Below the pieces are notes generated by a model. The model was not told the origin of the DNA and did no database searches. It worked only from the letters and a program-made list of their open reading frames with translations. The translations under genes were made by a program, and so were the position numbers. 64,000 bases of DNA from Aedoeadaptatus urinae (GTDB lineage Bacteria; Bacillota; Clostridia; Tissierellales; Peptoniphilaceae), in the NCBI RefSeq assembly GCF_900155585.1, contig NZ_LT707417.1, forward strand, positions 434,001-498,000. The letters run 5' to 3'. Below, piece after piece: positions 8,328 to 16,071 of this stretch (position 1 is the first letter of the stretch; every line of letters begins with the position of its first letter).

Positions 8328-9485
8328 ATGATTAAAACGGTTTTCGATTACGCCCCGGGCATGGATCAAATCTCCGAAGCCATTCCCAAGGAAATTGCAT
8401 CGACCTACGAACGCGAAAAGGAACGCACCGTCACCGGCGCCGACGTGGCGGAGGTCTTGCGCAAGGATCGGCTGACGCCGGATGATTATTACACCCTCCT
8501 TTCTCCCGCGGCGGAGCCTTACCTGGAGCTGATGATGGAAAAGGCCCGTGGCCTGCGCCGCCAATATTTCGGCGACAATGTCTATTCCTTCTCGCCCCTC
8601 TATATCGCCAATTACTGCGAAAACGGCTGTCGCTACTGCGGCTTTAACGCCAAGAGCGACATTAAGCGGGCGGCGCTGAATGCCGATGAAATTGAAGTGG
8701 AAATGCGGGCTTTGGCCAAGGAAGGCATCGAAGACGTGCTGATTTTAACCGGGGAAAGCACCCATTATTCTCCCGTCGAATACATCGAAGAAGCGGTGAA
8801 GCTGGCGAGAAAGTATTTCCGCGTCGTGAGCCTCGAAATCTATCCCGCCAATGTGGCGGACTACGAACGGTTGCAAAAGGCCGGCGCCGATTTCGTCACC
8901 GTCTTTCAGGAAAGCTACGATCCCGAGACCTACGATTATTACCATCCCCGGGGCAACAAGCGCAGCATGATCTACCGCATGGGCACCCAGGAACGGGCGG
9001 CCATGGGCGGCATGCGTGGCGTGGGTTTCGGCGTGCTCTTCGGCCTGGCCGATCCCGTAGCCGACGCCTTCCGATTGGGCCTTCACGCCTATTTGGTTCA
9101 ACGGAAATACCCCCATGTGGAAATCGCCATTTCCTTCCCGCGGATTCGTCCTACCCACGGCGCGGAAGATGTGGACAACACCAATCGCATCGGCGAGCGG
9201 AAGCTCATGCAATTTATTACGGCCATGCGCATCTTCCTGCCCTTTGCCTCCATCACCATTTCCACTCGGGAGCGGAAGGAATTCAGAGACCAGGCCATGC
9301 TCTACGGGGCGACGAAAATTTCCGCCTCCGTGGACACGGGCATCGGCCGCCGGGGCGAGGAGCCGGAAGAAGACGAAGGGGAAGAACAATTCGTCATCGC
9401 CGACACCCGCACCTTGGATGAAATCGAAAAGGATCTGAAAAAAGAAGGCCTCTACGTCCTGAGAAACGACTACATTCGCCTATGA
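8328..9485 (+). CDS. thiH: radical-SAM tyrosine lyase ThiH (2-iminoacetate synthase)
   Basis: A 385-aa radical SAM enzyme that cleaves tyrosine to dehydroglycine and p-cresol for ThiG. The iron-sulfur motif CENGCRYCGF (CX3CX2C) lies near residue 100, after YIANY. The presence of ThiH instead of the oxygen-using glycine oxidase ThiO fits an anaerobe. GAGGTGAG precedes the ATG at 8328; a GTG nine bases earlier is also in frame but sits inside the ribosome site. Its stop overlaps the start of the following thiE. Confidence 0.95.
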   Translation: MIKTVFDYAPGMDQISEAIPKEIASTYEREKERTVTGADVAEVLRKDRLTPDDYYTLLSPAAEPYLELMMEKARGLRRQYFGDNVYSFSPLYIANYCENGCRYCGFNAKSDIKRAALNADEIEVEMRALAKEGIEDVLILTGESTHYSPVEYIEEAVKLARKYFRVVSLEIYPANVADYERLQKAGADFVTVFQESYDPETYDYYHPRGNKRSMIYRMGTQERAAMGGMRGVGFGVLFGLADPVADAFRLGLHAYLVQRKYPHVEIAISFPRIRPTHGAEDVDNTNRIGERKLMQFITAMRIFLPFASITISTRERKEFRDQAMLYGATKISASVDTGIGRRGEEPEEDEGEEQFVIADTRTLDEIEKDLKKEGLYVLRNDYIRL

Positions 9486-10096
9486 AGAAGCTTTATTTTA
9501 TTACGGACTCCACGAAGTATGACGGCGAAGAATCCTTTTTTGCAGACGTCTTCGCCGCATTAAAGGGCGGCGTGGACATGATTCAGCTGCGGGAAAAGGA
9601 GCTCTCCGACGATGAGGTCTACGAGCGGGCGCTTAAGATAAAAAAAGAAGCGGACAAGTACGCCACGCCTTTGATTATCGACGACCGCATTGACGTGGCC
9701 AAGGAGCTTGGCGTCGGCGTCCACCTGGGAGAGGAGGACATGGCGGTGAAGGATGCCCGTGCCATTTTAGGCGACGATGCCATCATCGGCGCATCGGTAA
9801 AGACCGTGGAGCGGGCCTACGAGGCGGAGGCGGAAGGGGCGAGCTACTTCGGTACCGGCGCCCTCTTTCCCACGCAAACCAAGGTCATTACCCGCCACAC
9901 CTCTTTAGAAACCTTCCGCGCCGTGAAAAAAAGCGTGGCCCTGCCGGTCTATGCCATCGGCGGCATCAATGAAAGGACCCTCCCCGAGCTGGCGGGCGAG
10001 GACCTCGACGGCATCTGCGTGGTCTCCGCCATTCAATACGCCGAAGATCCCGAGGCGGCGGTAAAAAAGCTTCGCGCCATCTTGAACCGCCTGTAA
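9482..10096 (+). CDS. thiE: thiamine-phosphate synthase ThiE, first copy
   Basis: A 204-aa TIM-barrel protein that joins HMP pyrophosphate and thiazole phosphate. Motifs: MIQLREKE near residue 34, LIIDDRIDVAKELGVGVHLG, FGTGALFPTQTK, and YAIGGI. The FPTQTK segment favours ThiE over its relative TenI, the thiazole tautomerase, although the position after ThiH would also suit TenI. A second, more divergent ThiE is encoded at 12457. The ATG overlaps the thiH stop (ATGA). It is probably the last thiamine gene of the first operon. Confidence 0.87.
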   Translation: MKKLYFITDSTKYDGEESFFADVFAALKGGVDMIQLREKELSDDEVYERALKIKKEADKYATPLIIDDRIDVAKELGVGVHLGEEDMAVKDARAILGDDAIIGASVKTVERAYEAEAEGASYFGTGALFPTQTKVITRHTSLETFRAVKKSVALPVYAIGGINERTLPELAGEDLDGICVVSAIQYAEDPEAAVKKLRAILNRL

Positions 10097-10126
10097 TATG
10101 CTATACTGCTCCTATAGGAGGGGTTT

Positions 10127-10891
10127 ATGATTTATTTTTACAGCGGCACGGGCAACAGCGCCTATGTGGCGCGGAGGCTGGCGGAAAAATTGCAGACAGA
10201 GGCCGTGGATCTCGGCGAGCGTATAAAAAACGGGGTCATGGATGCCATCGAGGACGATACCGTGGTTCTGGTGACGCCCACCTACTGCTGGCGAGTGCCC
10301 CGGGTAGTTGAAAGCTACTGGGAGCAGCTGGAGGTTCGGGCAGAGAAGCTCTATCTGGTCATGACCTGCGGCTCCGGCATCGGCGGCGCGGCTGCCTACG
10401 AAGAGAGGCTGGCGAAGGACAAAGGCATGGCCTACGGCGGCACCTTCCACGTGATTATGCCGGAAAACTACATCGCCATGTTCGACGTGCCCGGCAGGGA
10501 TGAGGCGCGGCGCGTCGTGGCCAAGGCCGATAAGGCGATCTCGAGAATTGCCGCCGCCATCGCATCAAACGGTGCGGGGGAAAAGAAGGCGGGACTCTTG
10601 GGCCGCTTGCTCACCTCCGTTAACGGCGGCTACTACGCCCTCTTCGTCAAGGCCCGGCCATTTTACGCCAAGGACAACTGCATCTCCTGTGGCCAATGCG
10701 AAAAGCGCTGCGCCCTGGGCAATGTGAAGATGGAAGAGGGGCGGCCGGTGTGGTACGACCGCTGCACCCACTGCATGGCCTGCATCAATTACTGCCCCGT
10801 GGAGGCCATCGAATACGGAAAGAAGACGGCGGGAAAATTCCGCTACACATTGGAAAAGGTGGTGGATGATGTTTCGCCCCGTGAAGCGTGA
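10127..10891 (+). CDS. EFR1-family flavodoxin/ferredoxin fusion
   Basis: A 254-aa fusion. Residues 1-150 form a flavodoxin-like domain starting IYFYSGTGNSAYVA, the FMN phosphate loop. Near 185-198 is CISCGQCEKRC and near 217-227 CTHCMACINYC, two 4Fe-4S clusters. Such proteins move electrons between reduced ferredoxin pools and partners in anaerobes; the specific partner is unknown. It begins about 30 bp after the first thiE behind AGGAGG and is followed, with overlap, by a flavin-binding protein gene, so the two probably act together. A link to thiamine synthesis, for example electrons for ThiH or ThiC, is possible but only suggested by position. Confidence 0.85.
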   Translation: MIYFYSGTGNSAYVARRLAEKLQTEAVDLGERIKNGVMDAIEDDTVVLVTPTYCWRVPRVVESYWEQLEVRAEKLYLVMTCGSGIGGAAAYEERLAKDKGMAYGGTFHVIMPENYIAMFDVPGRDEARRVVAKADKAISRIAAAIASNGAGEKKAGLLGRLLTSVNGGYYALFVKARPFYAKDNCISCGQCEKRCALGNVKMEEGRPVWYDRCTHCMACINYCPVEAIEYGKKTAGKFRYTLEKVVDDVSPREA

Positions 10892-11348
10892 AAAGCAAAG
10901 CTTGAGCCCGGATGAAACCGAGGCCCTGCTCTTGAGAAATAATTGGGGCGTCCTGTCCCTTTACGGCAGAGAAGGCTATCCCTACGGCGTGCCCGTGAAC
11001 TACGCCTATGTTGACGGCGCCATCGTCTTTCACAGTGCGAAAAGCGGCCACAAATGGGAAGCCATCGAGGCCAATGACAAGGCCTCCTTTACTGTGGTGG
11101 ACGCATCGGACGTCGTGGAAGAAGAGTACACCACGGCCTACAAATCGGTCATCGCCTTCGGCTCCGTCAAGCGATTGGAAGGGGAGGCGCGGCTTCGTGC
11201 CTTTCGGCAAATGACCGACGCCCTGGCGCCCCACGTGAGCCGTGAAGTGAACGAGAAAACGGTGAAGCATTGCGACGGCGCGGATGTGTTTCAGCTCGTC
11301 GTTCATCACCTTTCGGGAAAAGCGGGAAGGCTTACTCCTCGTCCGTAA
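10866..11348 (+). CDS. NimA-like pyridoxamine 5'-phosphate oxidase-family flavin protein
   Basis: A 160-aa split-barrel flavoprotein. It shows the family pattern of an N-terminal helix, then GVLSLYGREGYPYGVPVNYAY and IVFHSAKSGHKWEAI, typical of FMN-binding NimA-type proteins, some of which reduce nitroimidazoles. The function here is unproven and ordinary housekeeping flavin reduction is as likely. The start overlaps the end of the EFR1 gene by 26 bp; two consecutive ATGs (10866, 10869) are possible. A co-transcribed electron donor directly upstream makes a redox pair plausible. Confidence 0.8.
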   Translation: MMFRPVKREKQSLSPDETEALLLRNNWGVLSLYGREGYPYGVPVNYAYVDGAIVFHSAKSGHKWEAIEANDKASFTVVDASDVVEEEYTTAYKSVIAFGSVKRLEGEARLRAFRQMTDALAPHVSREVNEKTVKHCDGADVFQLVVHHLSGKAGRLTPRP

Positions 11349-11378
11349 GAATTGACAAAGAAAATATGAAAATCACGC

Positions 11379-11426
11379 CGAATAAGCTGCCTGTCGACCT
11401 TTAAGGAGAATGGGACGGCTTATTCG
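11379..11426. repeat. inverted repeat of unknown function between operons
   Basis: Nine-base arms CGAATAAGC (11379-11387) and GCTTATTCG (11418-11426) surround a 30-nt centre that contains a further dyad, CCTTTAAGG. There is no immediate T-run, so it is not a typical terminator. It could be an operator, an mRNA 3' end structure or part of an unknown leader. Confidence 0.6.
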
Positions 11427-11439
11427 TCATGGCTTTTAT

Positions 11440-11468
11440 TTGACAAAGACCTTGCCTAGTGGTAAGGT
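11440..11468 (+). promoter_or_regulatory. possible promoter of the TPP-controlled thiM operon
   Basis: A perfect TTGACA at 11440-11445 stands 17 bp before TAAGGT, a weak -10. Transcription from it would begin near 11475, just before the TPP aptamer, which is where a promoter is needed. It overlaps the terminator hairpin at 11445-11474. Confidence 0.45.
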
Positions 11469-11474
11469 CTTTTT
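11445..11474 (+). terminator. rho-independent terminator before the TPP riboswitch
   Basis: Twelve-pair stem (AAAGACCTTGCC with GGTAAGGTCTTT, one G-U pair), loop TAGT, then T-run. It would end transcripts of the first thiamine operon or the EFR1 pair. Confidence 0.8.
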
Positions 11475-11484
11475 AAATGAATAA

Positions 11485-11622
11485 CGCAAGGGGAACTTTG
11501 TAGTTGAGAAGGTAAAACCTGACCCTTTGAACCTGTGAGCTAACACTCGCGTAGGAATGCACGACGCCTCATAAGAGGCGGTCTTAAAGAGGTATCTTCT
11601 CACGGGAGGATACCTTTTTTTA
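11485..11622 (+). promoter_or_regulatory. TPP riboswitch (thi-box) with terminator
   Basis: The aptamer (about 11485-11560) contains the conserved GTTGAGA, ACCCTTTGAACCTG and GCGTAGGAA elements in order. A hairpin (CGCCTC with GAGGCG, 11565-11580) follows, then a terminator stem GGTATC/GATACC ending in seven T (11591-11620), 20 bases before thiM. Binding of thiamine pyrophosphate should favour termination, shutting off thiM-E-D-C when the cofactor is abundant. Confidence 0.95.
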
Positions 11623-11640
11623 ATCCGGAAAGGAAATGAA

Positions 11641-12456
11641 ATGAAGGATTTAAAAAGCGCCTTGAAGCGCGCTCAGGAGGACGTCCGCAGGCTTTGCCCC
11701 ATGGCGCCTTCCATCACCAATTTCGTCACCATCGACTTCGTCGCCAACGCGCAAATCGCCGTAGGCGGCTCGGCTGCCATGGTCTATATGCCCGACGAAG
11801 GACGCACCATGGCGGAAATCGCAAAATGCATTTACATCAACGTGGGCACCTTGATTCCCGTTCACGCCGAAACCATTCCCGTTGCGGCGCAGGTAGCCCA
11901 CGAAAAAAGCGCCTACGTGCTGGATCCCGTGGCGGCGGGCATGGGCGAGTTGAGGACGACGCTCTTGACGGATATGAAAAATTATCCCCCAGCCATCGTC
12001 CGCGCCAACGCGTCGGAGGTGATTACTCTCGCGAAGCTGTGGGGCTTGATCGACACCGACGAGGGCAAGGTCCGCGGCGTGGATTCCACGGAGAGCGTGG
12101 AATCGGCGAGGGATGCGGCAGAAGCAATGGCCCGATTTATTAAAGGCGCCGTCTGCGTATCCGGAAAAGAGGATTTGATTACCGACGGCCAGCGCACGGT
12201 CCTGTCCTACGGCGGCAGCGAATACTTCGCCCGCATTACGGGAAGCGGCTGCTCCTTAGGCGGCGTCTGTGCTGTCTATCATTCGGTTGCCGATCCCTTT
12301 ACGGCGGCGGTGGCTGCCACCAACGCCTACAATGTGGCGGGAGCTATTGCCGAGAAAAAAGCCGAGGGCACGGCGAGCTTTAAGGTGGCCTTTTTAGACG
12401 CCCTGTCCAATATCACGGGAGACGATTTGGCCGCCTGTCCCATGAAGGAGCTTTAA
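11641..12456 (+). CDS. thiM: hydroxyethylthiazole kinase ThiM
   Basis: A 271-aa ribokinase-fold enzyme that phosphorylates salvaged hydroxyethylthiazole. Motifs: PMAPSITNFVTIDFVAN at the N-terminus (family HCITN), PVAAGMGELRT, and the anion-hole and catalytic region ITGSGCSLGG near residue 198-207. First gene after the TPP riboswitch, with AAAGGAAATGA before the ATG. It ends directly against the second thiE, with no gap. The organism can therefore both make thiazole (thiS-G-H) and salvage it. Confidence 0.94.
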   Translation: MKDLKSALKRAQEDVRRLCPMAPSITNFVTIDFVANAQIAVGGSAAMVYMPDEGRTMAEIAKCIYINVGTLIPVHAETIPVAAQVAHEKSAYVLDPVAAGMGELRTTLLTDMKNYPPAIVRANASEVITLAKLWGLIDTDEGKVRGVDSTESVESARDAAEAMARFIKGAVCVSGKEDLITDGQRTVLSYGGSEYFARITGSGCSLGGVCAVYHSVADPFTAAVAATNAYNVAGAIAEKKAEGTASFKVAFLDALSNITGDDLAACPMKEL

Positions 12457-13143
12457 ATGAAATTCAGCATTGAAAAATACTTCGTCGTCGGCCCGGAAAA
12501 CACGTGGAGCCGACCGGTGGTGCCCATCGTCAAGGACGCCATCGAAGCGGGCTTTACCTGCATTCAGCTGCGCTCGAAGACCGCCTCGGCGAGGGAAATG
12601 ATCGACCTGGCCCTGGAGACGAGCGAGCTCATCGCCTCCATGAAAAAAGAAAATGACGTCACCCTTCTCATTAACGACCGCCTGGACGTGGCTCTGGCGG
12701 CCAGGGAAGCGGGGGCAAAGGTGGACGGCATCCACGTGGGCCAAACGGACATCCCCGTCGCCGTCTGCCGAAAATACTTAGGACCCGACGCGGTCATCGG
12801 CCTCTCCGCGCCCACGGGAGATTTGACCCGCTACGTGCAGGAGGGAAATTTTAAGGACGTGGATTACTTCGGCGCCGGGCCCCTTCACGAAACGGAGACG
12901 AAGAAGGACTGCGGCTTAGACGAGGAAGGCAATATTATCTATCGCACCCTGGACGAAATCAAAAGGCTGGTGGCCATTTCGCCCCTGCCCATTACTATCG
13001 GCGGCGGCGTGAAGGCCGAGGACATGGAGGCATTGGCCGAAACCGGCGTGGACGGCTTTTTCGTCGTCTCCGCCATCGCCTCGGCGGAAGATCCCAAGGC
13101 GGCGGCGAAAGAATTAGTAGAGAAATGGGAGGCGGCCAAATGA
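12457..13143 (+). CDS. thiE: thiamine-phosphate synthase ThiE, second copy
   Basis: A 228-aa paralogue of the ThiE encoded at 9482. Motifs: CIQLRSKTAS, LLINDRLDVALAA, GIHVGQTD, FGAGPLHETETKKDCG and TIGGGV. It is longer than the first copy, with an extra AREAGAKVDGIHVG stretch and an insertion after the phosphate loop. The pyrophosphate-binding Gln-Leu-Arg-x-Lys is kept. It lies between thiM and thiD under the TPP riboswitch, the classical salvage operon, so this copy probably handles salvage and the first copy de novo synthesis; that division is inference. Confidence 0.9.
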   Translation: MKFSIEKYFVVGPENTWSRPVVPIVKDAIEAGFTCIQLRSKTASAREMIDLALETSELIASMKKENDVTLLINDRLDVALAAREAGAKVDGIHVGQTDIPVAVCRKYLGPDAVIGLSAPTGDLTRYVQEGNFKDVDYFGAGPLHETETKKDCGLDEEGNIIYRTLDEIKRLVAISPLPITIGGGVKAEDMEALAETGVDGFFVVSAIASAEDPKAAAKELVEKWEAAK

Positions 13144-13919
13144 AGACCATGATGACCGTCGCCGGAAGCGACTCCTCCGGCGGCGCGGGGATTCAGGCGG
13201 ATATAAAAACCGCCACGGCCCTGGGGGTCTTCGCCACCTCGGCCATTACATCCATTACGGCACAAAACACCACCGGCGTGCAGGCCATATTCGATTTGGA
13301 CGCTGAAGTCGTAAGAGAAGAGATCCGCTCCATCCTGTCGGACATTCCTCCCAATGCCGTGAAGATCGGCATGGTGTCGGCACCGGAGATTATAAAGACC
13401 ATCGCCGAAGAGCTTAAAGGCTACGAGGGGCCCGTGGTGCTGGATCCCGTTATGGTGTCCACCTCGGGATCGCCTCTTTTGAAGGAAGAGGCCGTGGACA
13501 GCCTGAAGTCCCTCCTCTTTCCGGTAGCCACATTGCTCACGCCCAACATTCCCGAAGCGGAGCTATTGACGGGCAAGAGGATTACATCGGTGGCGGATCA
13601 GGAAGAGGCAGCCAAGGCCCTGTATGATGCTTACGGCCCGTCGGCTCTGGTGAAAGGGGGCCACGGCACGGGACGTGCGGTGGACGTCTTTTACGACGGA
13701 AAGCTCCATCACTACGAAAAGCCCATGTTGGACAATCCCAACACCCACGGCACGGGCTGCACCCTGTCTTCCGCCATCGCCTCATATTTGGCACTGGGAC
13801 TTGAGGAAGCGAGTGCCGTGGAGGAAGCAAAAAATTACGTATACGACGCAATTAAAGACGGTCTCGACCTGGGAAGGGGACGGGGGCCGATCAATCATAT
13901 GGTTAGGAGAAATAAATAA
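13140..13919 (+). CDS. thiD: hydroxymethylpyrimidine/phosphomethylpyrimidine kinase ThiD
   Basis: A 259-aa ribokinase-family enzyme that phosphorylates HMP and HMP-phosphate to HMP-PP. Motifs: [19 protein letters not shown] at the N-terminus, [34 protein letters not shown], and [13 protein letters not shown] with the catalytic region. The ATG at 13140 overlaps the thiE stop (ATGA) with GGGAGG upstream, preferred over an in-frame ATG at 13125. Its own stop overlaps the thiC start. Confidence 0.95.
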   Translation: MKTMMTVAGSDSSGGAGIQADIKTATALGVFATSAITSITAQNTTGVQAIFDLDAEVVREEIRSILSDIPPNAVKIGMVSAPEIIKTIAEELKGYEGPVVLDPVMVSTSGSPLLKEEAVDSLKSLLFPVATLLTPNIPEAELLTGKRITSVADQEEAAKALYDAYGPSALVKGGHGTGRAVDVFYDGKLHHYEKPMLDNPNTHGTGCTLSSAIASYLALGLEEASAVEEAKNYVYDAIKDGLDLGRGRGPINHMVRRNK

Positions 13920-15220
13920 TGGCATACGCAACACAAATGGACGCCGCACGTCAAGGAATTATTACGAAGGAAATGAAGATCGTCGCCGAAAAGGAACACC
14001 GCTCGGAGGAGGAGATCCGGCAATGGGTGGCGGAAGGCAAGGTGGCTATTCCCGCCAACATTAATCACAAGAGCCTGGATCCCACGGGCATCGGCTCCAT
14101 GTTAAAGACCAAGATCAATGTGAATCTTGGCGTGTCCAAGGACGTGGAAAATTTAGACGAAGAGTTGGAAAAGGTGAATCACGCCGTACGACTTGGCGGC
14201 GACGCCATCATGGATTTGTCCACCCACGGCGACACGAAAATTTTCAGACGGAAGCTCACCTCGGAATGCCCGGCCATGATCGGCACCGTGCCCATTTACG
14301 ACTCCGTTATCTATCACCAAAAGGATCTGGGCCAATTGACGGCACAAGATTTTCTGGAAGTCATTCGCGCCCACGGGGAAGACGGCGTGGACTTCGTCAC
14401 CCTGCACTGCGGTCTCACCCGCCGCACCGTGGAGCAGCTGAAGCGCTTCGGCCGCACTACCAATATCGTCAGCCGCGGCGGCTCCCTGGTCTTCGCCTGG
14501 ATGAGCATGACCGGCAATGAAAACCCCTTCTACGAATACTACGACGAAATTTTGGACATCTGCCGCGAATACGACATCACCATCTCCCTCGGCGACGGCG
14601 CTCGCCCCGGTTGCCTGGCCGATGCCGGCGACCTACTTCAAATCGAAGAGCTGGTTCGTTTGGGTGAGCTGACCCAACGGGCTTGGGATAAGGACGTTCA
14701 GGTCATGGTGGAAGGCCCCGGTCACGTGCCCTTGAATCAAGTGAAGGCCAATATGGAAATTCAACAAAGCCTGTGCAAGGGCGCGCCCTTCTACGTCCTC
14801 GGGCCCCTGGTCACCGACATCGCCCCGGGCTACGACCACATTACCGCCGCCATCGGCGGAGCCGTGGCAGCCATGAGCGGCGCCGCCTTCCTCTGCTACG
14901 TCACTCCGGCGGAACACCTGGCTCTGCCCAACGCCGACGACGTAAAGGAAGGGATTATGGCATCGAAAATCGCCGCCCACGCCGCCGACATCGCCAAGGG
15001 AATTCCCGGCGCCAGAGACGCCGACGATCGCATGGGCAAGGCCCGTCGCGAACTGGATTGGGACGCCATGTTTAAAGAAGCCATGGATCCCGAACATGCC
15101 AAGGCCGTTCGCGACGACCGCTCCCCGGAAGTGGAAGAGACTTGCTCCATGTGCGGTAAATTCTGCGCCGTACGGAGCATGAACAAAGCCCTGGCCGGCG
15201 AAGAAGTGGACATCCTGTAA
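13919..15220 (+). CDS. thiC: phosphomethylpyrimidine synthase ThiC
   Basis: A 433-aa radical SAM enzyme that rearranges aminoimidazole ribotide into HMP-phosphate. Visible: [13 protein letters not shown] near residue 42, [13 protein letters not shown], the zinc-binding region [22 protein letters not shown], and the C-terminal unusual cluster motif CSMCGKFC (CX2CX4C). The length fits the shorter Firmicutes form without the extended N-terminal region. The ATG overlaps the thiD stop (TAATG). Last gene of the thiM-E-D-C unit. Confidence 0.96.
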   Translation: MAYATQMDAARQGIITKEMKIVAEKEHRSEEEIRQWVAEGKVAIPANINHKSLDPTGIGSMLKTKINVNLGVSKDVENLDEELEKVNHAVRLGGDAIMDLSTHGDTKIFRRKLTSECPAMIGTVPIYDSVIYHQKDLGQLTAQDFLEVIRAHGEDGVDFVTLHCGLTRRTVEQLKRFGRTTNIVSRGGSLVFAWMSMTGNENPFYEYYDEILDICREYDITISLGDGARPGCLADAGDLLQIEELVRLGELTQRAWDKDVQVMVEGPGHVPLNQVKANMEIQQSLCKGAPFYVLGPLVTDIAPGYDHITAAIGGAVAAMSGAAFLCYVTPAEHLALPNADDVKEGIMASKIAAHAADIAKGIPGARDADDRMGKARRELDWDAMFKEAMDPEHAKAVRDDRSPEVEETCSMCGKFCAVRSMNKALAGEEVDIL

Positions 15221-15223
15221 AAC

Positions 15224-15273
15224 AAATCACCTCTTCATTTTCTATGTTACAATAGAGAGGAAGAGGTGATTTT
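15224..15273 (+). promoter_or_regulatory. 13-bp inverted repeat covering the cyclase ribosome site, with a promoter-like loop
   Basis: Arms at 15224-15236 and 15261-15273 are exact inverted complements, based on AAATCACCTCTTC. The 3' arm includes the ribosome site AAGAGGTGA of the next gene. The 24-nt centre holds a -10-like TACAAT (15248-15253). A transcript reading through from thiC would fold and hide the ribosome site, whereas one starting inside would not. The T-tract is short (TTTT), so it may also be a weak terminator for thiC. Confidence 0.6.
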
Positions 15274-15276
15274 ATT

Positions 15277-16011
15277 ATGAGTAAATTATGGGAAGAACTG
15301 AAAGATTTTAAATCTCGCGTGGAAATGGTGGAACTGTCCCACCCGGTGAGCCCAAAGACGCCTCACTGGGCAGGCTTTTCCCCGTTGGAATCGGAAGAGA
15401 TCTATAACTTTAAAGAACACAATTTCACCGCCAGACGCTACCACATCGTGAGCCAATACGGCACCCACATCGACGCACCGGGCCACTTCACCGAAGGGGG
15501 CCGCATGCTGGATAAGCTGGATCCGAAGGACACGATCCTGCCCTTGGTGGTTATCGACGTGGTGGACAAGGTGAAAGCCGATGCCGATTACGTGGTGACG
15601 GAAAAAGACATTCTCGCCCACGAAAAAATCCACGGCACCATTCCCGAAGGCTGCTTCGTGGCCCTGAGAACCGATTGGTCCAAGCGCACGGAAAACTTCG
15701 ACAATATCGACGATGAAGGCGTGAGCCATTACCCGGGCTGGTCCATTCCCGCCTGCGAGTTTTTGATTAAAGAGCGGAAGGTCAAGGCCATCGGCCATGA
15801 AACCTCGGACACCGACGCCTCGATTATTTCCAACGAAGCCGGCGCCCTTCCCGTGGAAACCTACGTCCTGGCACAGGACATCTATCAAATCGAGCTCATG
15901 CGGAATTTGGACAAAATGCCCGCCACCGGCGGCGTCATTTCCGTGGGCTATCCCAATGTGGTGGACGGCCCCGGATTTTCCGCCCGCTGCTTCGGTTTTT
16001 ACGAAAAATAA
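15277..16011 (+). CDS. cyclase-family metal-dependent hydrolase (kynurenine formamidase-like)
   Basis: A 244-aa cyclase-superfamily protein. The metal-binding signature appears as YGTHIDAPGHF near residue 69, with an N-terminal VELSHPVSPKTPHW and a later GHETSDTDAS. Members hydrolyse formamides or amides, or act as polyketide cyclases or isatin hydrolases; the substrate here is unknown. The position after thiC might mean a role in handling thiamine degradation or pyrimidine intermediates, but it seems to have its own promoter. The start ATG follows AGAGGTGA by 8 bases. Confidence 0.85.
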   Translation: MSKLWEELKDFKSRVEMVELSHPVSPKTPHWAGFSPLESEEIYNFKEHNFTARRYHIVSQYGTHIDAPGHFTEGGRMLDKLDPKDTILPLVVIDVVDKVKADADYVVTEKDILAHEKIHGTIPEGCFVALRTDWSKRTENFDNIDDEGVSHYPGWSIPACEFLIKERKVKAIGHETSDTDASIISNEAGALPVETYVLAQDIYQIELMRNLDKMPATGGVISVGYPNVVDGPGFSARCFGFYEK

Positions 16012-16027
16012 ATCACGACGAGCATAT

Positions 16028-16064
16028 AAAAAGAGCAAGACCCATGCATGGCCTTGCTCTTTTT
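16028..16064. terminator. bidirectional terminator between cyclase and PBP genes
   Basis: Perfect twelve-base arms AAAAAGAGCAAG and CTTGCTCTTTTT around a 13-nt loop; A-run and T-run make it work on both strands for the two converging genes. Confidence 0.88.
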
Positions 16065-16071
16065 GCTTGCT

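Noticed and set aside
10082-10107. Promoter before the EFR1 gene (TTGAAC and TATACT)
   Set aside because: The spacer is only 14 bp and there is no extended -10; read-through from the thi operon is as likely.
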